Assembly: GCA_028864885.1 (NCBI GenBank)
Contig: JAGWLR010000030.1
Location: forward strand, 1 to 36,695
Length of the DNA: 36,695 nucleotides
Reading direction: 5' to 3'
Origin: Burkholderiales bacterium
GTDB taxonomy: Bacteria > Pseudomonadota > Gammaproteobacteria > Burkholderiales > Burkholderiaceae_C
This document shows positions 1 through 8,481 of this stretch, piece by piece. Within the stretch, counting starts at the first letter, position 1. Each line of letters begins with the position of its first letter. The position numbers were made by a program, and so were the translations under genes. Under the pieces are notes generated by a model that was not told where the DNA came from, ran no database searches, and worked only from the letters and a program-made list of their open reading frames with translations.

Positions 1-3000
1 GTCGGAGAACAGCACACTCGCTCTCAAATGCCTGCTCCAAAAGGCCGGATCGGTCGCTTCGGCTGCGGTCAGCCAGCGCCCGGTCTGCGTGGAGGCAATG
101 CGGATATTCGGAGCGCTCAGGGTCACTGAGCGAACCGCCGCCTCAAATGCCGGCACGGCAGGATCCATCATGGCCGAGTGAAAGGCATGCGACGTGTGGA
201 GACGCCGCACGACCACATCTTGCTGTGCCAATTGGCTGGCAAATTCCTCTATGGCGTGCTCGGGACCCGCAACCACACACGCGGTTGGGCCATTTTCTGC
301 GGCGATCTGGATCTCGGCAGGCAGCAGGGTGCGAACCCCGTCAGGAGCCATCCGAACACTCAGCATGGCACCGGGCGGCAGCGCTTGCATGAGCTTGCCT
401 CGAATGGCAACCAAACGAGCTGCATCAGCCAAGCTCATGACCCCGGCCAGAACCGCTGCCACGAACTCGCCAATGCTGTGCCCCATCAAGGCCGCAGGTT
501 GTACCCCATGAGCCATCCAATGGCGGGCCAAGCCATACTCCATGCAGAAGGTGACCGGCTGCGTCACGGAGGTCTGTGCAAGCGGAGCAGGATCATCGCC
601 AAACATGAGGCCGCGCACATCGCCATCGACATGTCCTTCGAGCGCCGCACACGCCTCATCCAGCGCTTCACGGAACACCGGTGAATGGCGATAGAGTTCG
701 CGCCCCATTCCAGCGTATTGCGAACCCTGCCCAGGAAACGTCATGACGACAACGGGCTCAGCATCAGCCAAAGCCTTGATTCTGGCCAACGCACCGTCCG
801 GGTTGATCAGCGCCTGCGCAGCGTCCCCGACAGATTCGGCGATCACATAAGTGCGGAATTTGAAATCTCTGCGCCCCACATCCAATGTGTGCGCAACATC
901 TGCCAGGTCGATTTGCGGATGAGCTTGAAGATGTTGCCCCAAATGGTTGATCGTTTGCTTGAGTGCATCGGACGTTCTTGCTGACAAGCGCAAGACTTGA
1001 TAGCCAACTCCAGCGGCATCCTCTACTCGCTGCGGCGCTTCCTCAAGTACAACGTGAGCATTGGTGCCACCAACCCCGAAGGAGCTCACCCCGGCCAGGC
1101 GTGGCTCCGCCCCCCGTGGCCAAGGACTCGATTGCCCATTCACAACGAATGGGCTGCCAGCGAAATCGATTTGAGGATTCGGCGCACGGAAATGAACGGT
1201 CGCCGGCAATCGCTCCTGAGACAAAGCCAGAGCTGTCTTGATCACACCTGCCGCCCCGGCTGCGATGACCATGTGTCCGGTATTACTTTTCACTGACCCC
1301 AACTGACAGAATCCGACATCGCTCGTGTGCGCGCGATATGCTCGAGTCAGAGCCGCGACCTCAATGGGATCGCCCAAAGGCGTTGCTGTGCCATGCGCTT
1401 CGACATAGGACACGCTACGCGCATTGACACCGGCATGAGCCATCGCCGCCAGGATGACAGCGGACTGCCCCTCAACGCTGGGCGCAGTAAAACTGGCCTT
1501 CTCCGCACCATCGTTGTTGATCGCAACCCCACGAATCACGGCGTGAATCGTGTTGCCATCAGCCAAGGCATCCGACAATCGCTTGAGCAGCACGACCGCG
1601 GCACCATCTGAAAATACCGTGCCCTTCGCGTCGGCATCAAACGTGCGAGTATGGCCATCAGGAGACAGCATGGAGCCCTCCTGATACAGATACCCACTAT
1701 TTGGTGGACAGGTAATGGAAACGCCCCCAGCCAGCGCCATCCGACACTGTCCGGCCCTCAGCGCATCGAAGGCCTGAGCGATGGCGACCAACGAGGTCGA
1801 GCAGGCGGTGTGAACACTGACGGCCGGCCCAGTCAGATTCAATTTGTGCGCAACCCGGGTGGCGATGTAATCCTTCTCGTTAGCGAGCATCACCTGGAAC
1901 TCGCCAAGCTTGGCGACTTTCTCCGGGTACGCACGCACATGCTTCTGGAAATAGCTGGCGTTGTACATGCCAGCGAACACCCCAATCGTGCCCGATGATT
2001 TTTCTGGCACTTGCCCCGCGCGCTCAAGACACTCCCAGCAAAGCTCAAGAAAGACCCTCTGCTGGGGATCCATCAATTCGGCTTCACGCGGTGAAATTCC
2101 AAAGAACCCCGCATCGAATTGATCAACATTGTCCAATACGCCGCGCGCAGCGACGTATTGCGGGTCGCGGCGTAGCTCGAGGGGAATCGATTCATCTAGC
2201 TCATGTGACTCGAAAAATCGGATGGCCTCGCGACCTTCATCCAGCATGCGCCAGAACGCCTCAACATTCGACGCACCAGGAAACCGCCCCGCCATACCCA
2301 CGATCGCAACCGGTTCCGCCTCGGCTTGATGCATTGAATCACCATCCATGGCCGATTGGATAGGTGCCCCCGCTTGCAAGCTCTTAGCCAGACCTCTGGG
2401 CGTGGGGGCGGCAAACATGGCCGCCACTGACAACGTCGCATGTCCCGTTGCCTTGAGGGCATTGAACGCCCGCATCACCAGCAGCGAGTTGCCCCCCAGA
2501 TCGAAAAAGTTGTCCAAGGCACCAACCTTATCCAGGTCGAGCACTTGCGCAAATATGGTTGCGACCTCGTTTTCGAGACCAGGCTTGGGCGTAACATAGG
2601 CTTGGGCCAAATACTCAGGCCGGATCCGTTGAGGGGCTGGCAAAGCCCGCCGATCCAACTTGCCATTGGCCGTTACCGGCAAAGATTCAAGTCGAACCCA
2701 ATCGGCTGGCACCATGAAATCCGGGAGGCGTTGCCGCAAAAACTGCTGTACAGCAACGGGATCCCACTCAGATACATCGGTCACTACATAAGCAACGAGT
2801 TCGTGACCACGGCTCGGATCTTTTCGGGCAACGACCGCGCACGAGCGCACCTCCACATGGCTTGACAAGACCGCCTCGATTTCAGGCGTTTCAATACGAA
2901 AGCCTCTGATCTTGACCTGTCCGTCTGCACGCCCAACAAACTCGATTCGACCGTCTTCCTTCAAAAACACGAGGTCGCCCGTTCGATAGAGACGCTCACC

Positions 3001-4704
3001 ATCTTGATTGAATGGGTTGACGATGTAGCGTTCGTCAGTCAAGTCGGGTCGCCCCAGATAACCAAGTCCAACCCCCAAACCACCGATGTACAACTCGCCA
3101 ACAAACCCCTTCGGTAAGCGCTTCTTCAAAGGGCTCAGGATGTAAAGCTGAGTAGCGGTAATCGGGCGCCCAATCGGAACCGACTTGGCTTCGCTCAACT
3201 CATCCAATCGAATGGGGTACGTAGTTGCAAATGTGGTTGTTTCGGTTGGGCCATATCCATTGATCAAAGACACGCCGGGGACAGCCTCTAAAAAACGGCG
3301 AACATGCTCCACCGACAACGCCTCGCCCCCGATCAGCAACTGCTTAAGTCCTGCCAAATGTTGCGGATCCTCATCCACGACCGAGTTGAACAAGGCTGCG
3401 GTGAGCCAAGCTGAATCCACTGAATGCGATCTGATTGTCTCGGCCAAACCTGCGCCCGACGGAATCTGCTCGCTGTGGATGACGCAACATCCACCATTCA
3501 ATAGCGGCCCCCAAACCTCCAAGGTGGATGCATCAAAGCCCAACGGGGCTGCGTGCAACATCCGAACGCGCTCATCCAAACGCATATAGTTTGGATGACA
3601 CACGGTTCGCAAGATGGCGCGATGACTGATCTGTACTCCCTTGGGGGCGCCGGTCGAACCGGACGTGTACATGATGTAGGCACGGGCTCTGCCCATTGCA
3701 TCGCTGAATGTGCGAACCCTTTCCTTGGCCTCAGGCAGCTGATGGATCTCGAGCAGATCGACACCCAGCGTGGCCGCATCGATATCTGGCGGGCCAATCA
3801 AACATTTCACACGGGCATCGTGGAACATGTAGCGCAAACGCTCGCCAGGATAGGACAGGTCGACAGGCAAATAGCTGCACCCTGCACGCAAGACCCCCAA
3901 AACGGCGGCGATGGCATCGGCCCCACGCGGCAAGCCAATGGCAACCACGTCGCCTGCGGTTACCCCATATTGGGTCAACGCCTGACTCACTCGGTGAGAT
4001 CGGTCCTCCAGTGCCTGGTAAGTCAAACACGCCGACTCAGAACGAACCGCCTCCGCATCAGGATGTGCTTGAGCCATCGCATCGAAGCGCGATACAACAT
4101 CCAGGGCGCCGCTGTATTCCCACGGCTCACTTTCAAGATCTGGAACTGACTGAGATGCGCCAACTGACTCAAGAACAGACTCAATTGAAGCAAGCCAATT
4201 TCTCAGCAAGGCCACGCAGTTCTCTCTTGCCAAATCGAGCAAAGATTGCGCCGTACGCTGACTGATCAGCGGAACCCGATGAAACAAGGTCCACACGCGC
4301 CGCGAGTAATTCACTGAAAGCGCCAACCAAGTGGCGGGAGGCAATTGAATTCCCGCCAAAGACTCACCGTTTCTTAACCAGCAGACCTCTCCACCTTGAT
4401 CGTTGGAGATCTGGCCACCATCCTTCAGAACGACTGCGGCGGCATCAATCAAGGTTTGAACCGATGCAATCGGATCGACCCGGATCTCAGAGACACCACC
4501 GTTTGCCAAACCAACGCGGACCGAATCTCTACCAGTTAACCAAGCGACCACGACTGCCCAACTGGCCAAAACAATCGACTCGGATTCCACCGCATCAATG
4601 ATTTGCACTGGCAACGGGACATCGACGCTGCCCCATTCATCTTGAATCGTCGACGTGTGATGCGGCACAACATCCAGCAGCACCTGATCCTCACCTTGAT
4701 TCAT
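1..4704 (-). CDS. Hybrid NRPS-PKS megasynthase (half-C/A/PCP/KS/AT), 3' end outside window
   Basis: Open from an ATG at 4704 (GGAAG ribosome site about 6 nt upstream) to the left edge: 1568 codons with no stop, so the C-terminus is missing. Order seen: residues 1-200 resemble the C-terminal half of a condensation domain (SWAVVVAWLTGRDSV) without HHxxxDG. Adenylation domain about 205-690: YTSGSTGAPKGV near 346, GYGPTE near 482, YRTGDL, NGKLDRRAL near 680. Carrier with LGGNSLL near 735. Ketosynthase from about 793, with Cys968 in HTACSTS, His1104 in EAHGTA and His1144 in SNTGH. Acyltransferase with Ser1410 in GHSIGE and HAFHS near 1505, a malonyl-CoA signature. It would activate one amino acid and extend it by one malonyl unit. 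With no complete C domain upstream, it probably acts as a starter module. Product unknown. Third-position AT use looks higher than in neighbouring genes (by eye). Confidence 0.95.
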   Translation of the reverse strand, partial: MNQGEDQVLLDVVPHHTSTIQDEWGSVDVPLPVQIIDAVESESIVLASWAVVVAWLTGRDSVRVGLANGGVSEIRVDPIASVQTLIDAAAVVLKDGGQISNDQGGEVCWLRNGESLAGIQLPPATWLALSVNYSRRVWTLFHRVPLISQRTAQSLLDLARENCVALLRNWLASIESVLESVGASQSVPDLESEPWEYSGALDVVSRFDAMAQAHPDAEAVRSESACLTYQALEDRSHRVSQALTQYGVTAGDVVAIGLPRGADAIAAVLGVLRAGCSYLPVDLSYPGERLRYMFHDARVKCLIGPPDIDAATLGVDLLEIHQLPEAKERVRTFSDAMGRARAYIMYTSGSTGAPKGVQISHRAILRTVCHPNYMRLDERVRMLHAAPLGFDASTLEVWGPLLNGGCCVIHSEQIPSGAGLAETIRSHSVDSAWLTAALFNSVVDEDPQHLAGLKQLLIGGEALSVEHVRRFLEAVPGVSLINGYGPTETTTFATTYPIRLDELSEAKSVPIGRPITATQLYILSPLKKRLPKGFVGELYIGGLGVGLGYLGRPDLTDERYIVNPFNQDGERLYRTGDLVFLKEDGRIEFVGRADGQVKIRGFRIETPEIEAVLSSHVEVRSCAVVARKDPSRGHELVAYVVTDVSEWDPVAVQQFLRQRLPDFMVPADWVRLESLPVTANGKLDRRALPAPQRIRPEYLAQAYVTPKPGLENEVATIFAQVLDLDKVGALDNFFDLGGNSLLVMRAFNALKATGHATLSVAAMFAAPTPRGLAKSLQAGAPIQSAMDGDSMHQAEAEPVAIVGMAGRFPGASNVEAFWRMLDEGREAIRFFESHELDESIPLELRRDPQYVAARGVLDNVDQFDAGFFGISPREAELMDPQQRVFLELCWECLERAGQVPEKSSGTIGVFAGMYNASYFQKHVRAYPEKVAKLGEFQVMLANEKDYIATRVAHKLNLTGPAVSVHTACSTSLVAIAQAFDALRAGQCRMALAGGVSITCPPNSGYLYQEGSMLSPDGHTRTFDADAKGTVFSDGAAVVLLKRLSDALADGNTIHAVIRGVAINNDGAEKASFTAPSVEGQSAVILAAMAHAGVNARSVSYVEAHGTATPLGDPIEVAALTRAYRAHTSDVGFCQLGSVKSNTGHMVIAAGAAGVIKTALALSQERLPATVHFRAPNPQIDFAGSPFVVNGQSSPWPRGAEPRLAGVSSFGVGGTNAHVVLEEAPQRVEDAAGVGYQVLRLSARTSDALKQTINHLGQHLQAHPQIDLADVAHTLDVGRRDFKFRTYVIAESVGDAAQALINPDGALARIKALADAEPVVVMTFPGQGSQYAGMGRELYRHSPVFREALDEACAALEGHVDGDVRGLMFGDDPAPLAQTSVTQPVTFCMEYGLARHWMAHGVQPAALMGHSIGEFVAAVLAGVMSLADAARLVAIRGKLMQALPPGAMLSVRMAPDGVRTLLPAEIQIAAENGPTACVVAGPEHAIEEFASQLAQQDVVVRRLHTSHAFHSAMMDPAVPAFEAAVRSVTLSAPNIRIASTQTGRWLTAAEATDPAFWSRHLRASVLFSD

Positions 4705-4953
4705 TTATTCTTCCGTCGTCAAAGCAAAAAAAGAAAATAGCACTGGGACGCTCGACCCGTCCAACACGACGCTCACGCAGTGTGACTTTTGTTTATTAAT
4801 TCTCTCTTACTTTTGCAAAATCGTGTTGCGTTTGAATGGGGGGTGGGCAAACTGATTCTCACCTCGGAAATACTGACACACAGCCGATTATTCTGGCTCC
4901 AAACACCCCACCAATTGACGTTTTACATAGAAGTGAACCTTCAGGGTGACGAC
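4705..4953. promoter_or_regulatory. Divergent intergenic region between NRPS-PKS and PPTase genes
   Basis: This 249-bp gap separates the two divergent start codons and must hold both promoters. It is clearly more AT-rich than the flanking genes, especially around 4786-4815. The ribosome-binding site of the NRPS-PKS gene lies near 4711-4716 (minus strand), and AGGGTGA for the PPTase lies near 4943-4949. I could not pick convincing -35/-10 boxes or an operator. Confidence 0.45.
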
Positions 4954-5673
4954 ATGAACAACTCGATCTACCGCCTCGACGCGCCCAACTCAATCGAGTG
5001 CCAAATATGGTTAATTGACTTACGAAACCCGCTCAAATGGGGGGAAGCGCAATCGCTTTCAGATGCGGAGCAGGAAAGAGCGAAGCGGTTCCGATTTGAA
5101 ATAGATGCCCGTCGTTATGTCGCCAGCCATACCGCACTCAGACACATACTCGGCACCACACTCGGCGTGTCGCCACAGGATGTAGCAATCGATCTCGGCC
5201 CCCACGGCAAACCCCACCCTCTCGACAGCAGTTGCCACTTCAACCTCAGCCACAGCGACGACTGGGCCCTGATTGCCATCCACCACAGCGAACCCATTGG
5301 AATCGACCTGGAGTGCTACCACCCCTTCAGCGACTGGGCCCTGCTGGCCCAGCAAAACTACACGCCTGATGAATACCAGGCGCTTGCCTCTCTGCCGGCC
5401 GAACAGCAGGCCCTGGGCTTTTTGCGCTGCTGGACGCGCAAAGAGGCCTGTCTCAAGGCCTTGGGCAGCGGCCTGCTGATCGAGCCTCACGGGTTTGAAG
5501 CGGGTGTTGGGGCCGAGCCGTCCCGCGTCGAGATCAAGTTGCCACAAGGCGGCGCGTGTCAGATGGACGTGGTTAGCCTAGCGCTACCGAATGCAGCCGA
5601 ATCGGATGACGCCCCGATGTTGCTTGGCGCCTTGGCCCTGGTCACACCTCAGACCGCAGGCTTGTGCTTCTGA
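4954..5673 (+). CDS. Sfp-type 4'-phosphopantetheinyl transferase
   Basis: A protein of 239 residues that transfers phosphopantetheine from CoA to a conserved serine of carrier domains. The family signatures are present: NLSHSDDW near 94, the Mg/CoA-binding GIDLE near 113, and WTRKEACLKALGSGL near 160 (W-x-x-KEA-x-x-K). The length fits the Sfp/Gsp group rather than AcpS. I chose the ATG at 4954 because AGGGTGA stands 4-10 nt upstream; an in-frame start at 4789 would add about 55 residues that do not resemble the family. It is divergent from the NRPS-PKS gene, whose carrier serine is the obvious candidate substrate (inference). Its last 25 bases overlap the convergent TetR gene. Confidence 0.93.
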   Translation: MNNSIYRLDAPNSIECQIWLIDLRNPLKWGEAQSLSDAEQERAKRFRFEIDARRYVASHTALRHILGTTLGVSPQDVAIDLGPHGKPHPLDSSCHFNLSHSDDWALIAIHHSEPIGIDLECYHPFSDWALLAQQNYTPDEYQALASLPAEQQALGFLRCWTRKEACLKALGSGLLIEPHGFEAGVGAEPSRVEIKLPQGGACQMDVVSLALPNAAESDDAPMLLGALALVTPQTAGLCF

Positions 5674-6272
5674 GCCAATCCGTCAAACGTACTGGTTAGC
5701 GCCCACTCGAGAATTTGTTCGACGGTGTACTGGCCTGAGGCCTTCATCATCGCCACGACCGGGTCGCAGGCTCGGGCAAACAGGATGTACAGCACCATTT
5801 CAGCCGGAAAGCTTGCGTTGAGCTGACCGCTGGTCTGCGCCTGCGTGATCCAGATGCTGAGCCTGTTGCTCAGGCTGATCAGCCGGTCCATGTACTCGTC
5901 GTTGCCTTGCAGCGAGGCGGTCAACGAAGAGTTTTGAGACGGCAGCGAAGGCATTTCGCCCTCCAGTTGGCTTTGCATGGCCCAACGTGCCACGGCCTTG
6001 AGTTGCTCGATCGCCGGGGTATCGGCCTTCTCGCGCAAACCGTCGACAAATGCCAAGGCTCGATCCAAGGCTCGCACCATGGCTGCACCAGCCAAGTCTT
6101 CCTTAGAGGCGAAATGCTTGTACACGCTGGCCTTGGCCATGCCGGCCTCTGCCGCCACTTCGTCCACCGTCATGCTGTCGTAGCCCTTGGTGGCCAACAG
6201 CCGATTGACGGCCTCGACGATGGCGTCCTCACGGACGCGTTGCACCTGTTCCTTGTATGAAAGCCTAGCCAT
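5649..6272 (-). CDS. TetR-family transcriptional regulator, likely repressor of the lipid operon
   Basis: A 207-residue TetR/AcrR-type protein. The N-terminal helix-turn-helix lies at about residues 34-54 (TVDEVAAEAGMAKASVYKHF), followed by a poorly conserved helical ligand-binding region. I chose the ATG at 6272 (MARLSYKEQ); an ATG at 6299 is in frame but adds nine atypical residues. The gene is divergent from the FAD-oxidoreductase operon starting at 6404. A perfect inverted repeat sits in the shared promoter region, so it probably represses that operon and itself (inference). Ligand unknown. Its 3' end overlaps the PPTase gene tail to tail by 25 bp. Confidence 0.9.
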   Translation of the reverse strand: MARLSYKEQVQRVREDAIVEAVNRLLATKGYDSMTVDEVAAEAGMAKASVYKHFASKEDLAGAAMVRALDRALAFVDGLREKADTPAIEQLKAVARWAMQSQLEGEMPSLPSQNSSLTASLQGNDEYMDRLISLSNRLSIWITQAQTSGQLNASFPAEMVLYILFARACDPVVAMMKASGQYTVEQILEWALTSTFDGLAQKHKPAV

Positions 6273-6344
6273 GCGTGAATTGTAGTCGAGGTCGGCCACA
6301 AGTAATACCCATCAGTGCAAAATGGATACCATTCGGTTATTATT

Positions 6345-6360
6345 TGAACTAATCAGTTCA
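6345..6360. promoter_or_regulatory. Palindromic operator candidate for the TetR regulator
   Basis: TGAACT-AATC-AGTTCA is a perfect 6-bp inverted repeat with a 4-bp spacer in the divergent promoter region of TetR (start 6272) and the FAD oxidoreductase (start 6404). Its size and symmetry fit a TetR-family operator. It lies within a second, wider perfect repeat, GTGCAAAA (6315-6322) and TTTTGCAC (6363-6370). Confidence 0.6.
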
Positions 6361-6403
6361 CGTTTTGCACCGATAGGTTCAACTTCAAATGGGAGCGCCC
6401 TCC

Positions 6404-7723
6404 ATGCATCGCGTCGCCATCATCGGTTCCGGCATCAGCGGGCTCAGTGCCGCCTGGCACCTCAGCCAATCCGAGCAACCCACCCACGTGACGCTGTTCG
6501 AAGCAGGCCGCCATTTCGGCGGTCATGCCAACACGGTTGACGTGCCCCTCGACGGTATCACCCACGGGGTTGACACGGGGTTTCTGGTGTTCAACGAACG
6601 CACCTACCCTGGCCTGATCGACCTCTTCCAGCGACTTGGGGTGGAAACAGCCCCATCCGAGATGTCCTTCTCAGTCCAGGCGCCACGTGAAGAGGGGCAA
6701 GCGCCGCTCGAATGGAGCGGGCATTCGCTCAACACCGTGTTCGCGCAGCGCAGCAATCTGATCAAGCCCAGGTTCTGGTCGATGCTGGCTGACATCGTCC
6801 GCTTCAACCAATTGACGACGGCGCTGGCGCAAAAGGGGGCAGACGCGGCGTTGGCCCAACCCATTGGTGATTTCCTCGAAGCGCATGGTTTCGGCATCGC
6901 CTTCCGAGAAGACTACTTTCTGCCCATGGTGGCCTGCATCTGGTCTTGCCCCACCCAGCAGATGCTGCGCTTCCCAATGGCAACGATGATCCGCTTCTGC
7001 CACAACCACGGTTTGCTGCAAATTGCCAACCGCCCCCAGTGGTACACGGTCAAAGGCGGATCGAAGCAATATGTCCATCGGATCGTTCGCTCTTTGTCTG
7101 ATGCTCGCTTGAACACACCGGTGCGTTCGATCACTCGGCAGCCCCAGGGGGTGACCGTCCACACCGACGCCGGACATGAGGTTTTTGATGAGGTGGTGCT
7201 GGCTTGCCACAGCGATCAGGCCTTGGCCTTGCTTGGCCCTCAAGCCACGCCCACCGAACGTTTGATTCTGAGCTCCATCCGCTATCAATCGAACCGGGCG
7301 GTATTGCATACCGACACGAACATGCTGCCCTCGCGCCGATCCGCGTGGGCCGCCTGGAACTACGAACGATCGGCCGCTCCCGAAACGCAGCAGAACCCGG
7401 TGTGCCTGCACTACCTGATCAATCAACTGCAACCTTTGCCCTGGGCGCAGCCTGTAATCGTCTCGCTGAACCCCATCCGCGACATCGCGCCGCGCACCGT
7501 CATCCAAGAAATCGAATACGCCCACCCCGTCTTTGACCAGGCGGCCATCGAAGCCCAGCAAGCCTTGCCCCGCATGCAAGGCCTGCAACACACGTGGTTT
7601 GCCGGTGCATGGTGTGGCTACGGCTTTCACGAAGACGGCTATCAGGCCGGGTTGCAAGTGGCCCGCCAGTTGCAGGCCCAATGGGCTGCGCGAGCCGATG
7701 CCGTAGGGCGTCAAGCAGCATGA
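6404..7723 (+). CDS. FAD-dependent amine-oxidase-like oxidoreductase (COG2907 type)
   Basis: A 439-residue flavoprotein and the first gene of the lipid operon. The N-terminus carries the Rossmann dinucleotide motif GSGISGLSAA from residue 8, then FEAGRHFGGHANTV, the usual second FAD-contact region of amine-oxidase-like proteins. The C-terminal end has AGAWCGYGFHEDGYQAGL, typical of this subgroup and of its FAD-binding C-terminus. I prefer the ATG at 6404: GGGAG at 6391-6395 is well spaced and the protein then begins MHRVAIIGSG. An ATG at 6389 is the alternative. Proteins of this type usually travel with DUF1365 and CFA-type methyltransferases, as here, and are implicated in modifying unsaturated or cyclopropane fatty acids. 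The exact reaction is not established from sequence. Its stop codon overlaps the next start (ATGA). Confidence 0.9.
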   Translation: MHRVAIIGSGISGLSAAWHLSQSEQPTHVTLFEAGRHFGGHANTVDVPLDGITHGVDTGFLVFNERTYPGLIDLFQRLGVETAPSEMSFSVQAPREEGQAPLEWSGHSLNTVFAQRSNLIKPRFWSMLADIVRFNQLTTALAQKGADAALAQPIGDFLEAHGFGIAFREDYFLPMVACIWSCPTQQMLRFPMATMIRFCHNHGLLQIANRPQWYTVKGGSKQYVHRIVRSLSDARLNTPVRSITRQPQGVTVHTDAGHEVFDEVVLACHSDQALALLGPQATPTERLILSSIRYQSNRAVLHTDTNMLPSRRSAWAAWNYERSAAPETQQNPVCLHYLINQLQPLPWAQPVIVSLNPIRDIAPRTVIQEIEYAHPVFDQAAIEAQQALPRMQGLQHTWFAGAWCGYGFHEDGYQAGLQVARQLQAQWAARADAVGRQAA

Positions 7724-8481
7724 ACGCCGCCACCAGCGCCCAGACCTACCTGGCCCGTGGCCAGGTCTGGCACACGCGCCTGCGGCCAGCCTCTCACACG
7801 TTCCGGCACGACACCTACTTCCTGCTCTTGCCCATGCGTTCGCGGGCTCAACACGGGGGGCCCGTCCCTCGCCGGCGCTGGGGTCTGATCACTTTCGTGG
7901 ACGAGGACCACGGCCTGGGCGGCAAAGATGCGCTGGCCTGGATCGAGTCCCTCCTGCATGAAGAGGGCATTGACGACGCCGACGGCGAGATCTGGCTGCA
8001 AACCTACCCTCGCGTGCTGGGCCACGCTTTCAAGCCCGTGAGCTTCTGGTATGCCCACCGCGCCGATGGCTCCCTCGCTGCTGTGGTGGCCGAGGTGAAC
8101 AACACCTTTGGCGAACGTCACTGCTATTTGCTGCAAGGCCCTCAACTGCGGTGGGGGCAGGACATGGAGGCCACCAAGGTCTTTCACGTCTCGCCTTTCT
8201 GCCAGGTGGAGGGGCGTTACCGCTTCCGCTTCGCCAGGACAGCCGAGCACATCATGGCGCGGGTCGACTTGCACGACGAGCACGGCCCACTGATCCAGAC
8301 CAGCATGAGCGGTGCTCTGCACCCATTCACCGCATCTGCTGCCCATTGCGCCTTCTGGTCCACGCCGTTGCTGACCTTGGGCGTCGTGGCCCGCATTCAC
8401 TGGCATGCGCTGCGCCTGTGGCTCAAGCGCGTGCCCTTCTTCCACAAACCTGCTGCGCCGGAGCGCTTCGTCACCCGATGA
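7720..8481 (+). CDS. DUF1365 family protein
   Basis: A 253-residue member of the DUF1365 (COG3496) family, recognised from YPRVLGHAFKPVSFWY, VAEVNNTFGERHCYLL and the nearby KVFHVSPFC segment. The ATG at 7720 overlaps the upstream stop (ATGA), indicating translational coupling; longer in-frame starts would run deep into the flavoprotein gene. The family has no firmly assigned activity that I know of. It consistently neighbours a COG2907 flavoprotein and a CFA-type methyltransferase, so a role in the same lipid modification is inferred. No signal peptide is visible. The end overlaps the next gene, again through ATGA. Confidence 0.9.
   Translation: MNAATSAQTYLARGQVWHTRLRPASHTFRHDTYFLLLPMRSRAQHGGPVPRRRWGLITFVDEDHGLGGKDALAWIESLLHEEGIDDADGEIWLQTYPRVLGHAFKPVSFWYAHRADGSLAAVVAEVNNTFGERHCYLLQGPQLRWGQDMEATKVFHVSPFCQVEGRYRFRFARTAEHIMARVDLHDEHGPLIQTSMSGALHPFTASAAHCAFWSTPLLTLGVVARIHWHALRLWLKRVPFFHKPAAPERFVTR

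Noticed and set aside
147-4265. Several plus-strand reading frames of 80-200 codons
   Set aside because: They lie opposite the NRPS-PKS gene, whose motifs are continuous on the minus strand; their translations are compositionally biased and have no ribosome sites.
6671-7714. A 347-codon minus-strand frame opposite the flavoprotein gene
   Set aside because: Antisense shadow of a gene with clear FAD motifs; no domain is recognisable and the start is unsupported.
8151-8477. Longer N-terminus for the CFA-type methyltransferase
   Set aside because: It would overlap DUF1365 for over 300 bp; the ATG at 8478 overlaps the stop codon like the neighbouring junctions and fits the family length.
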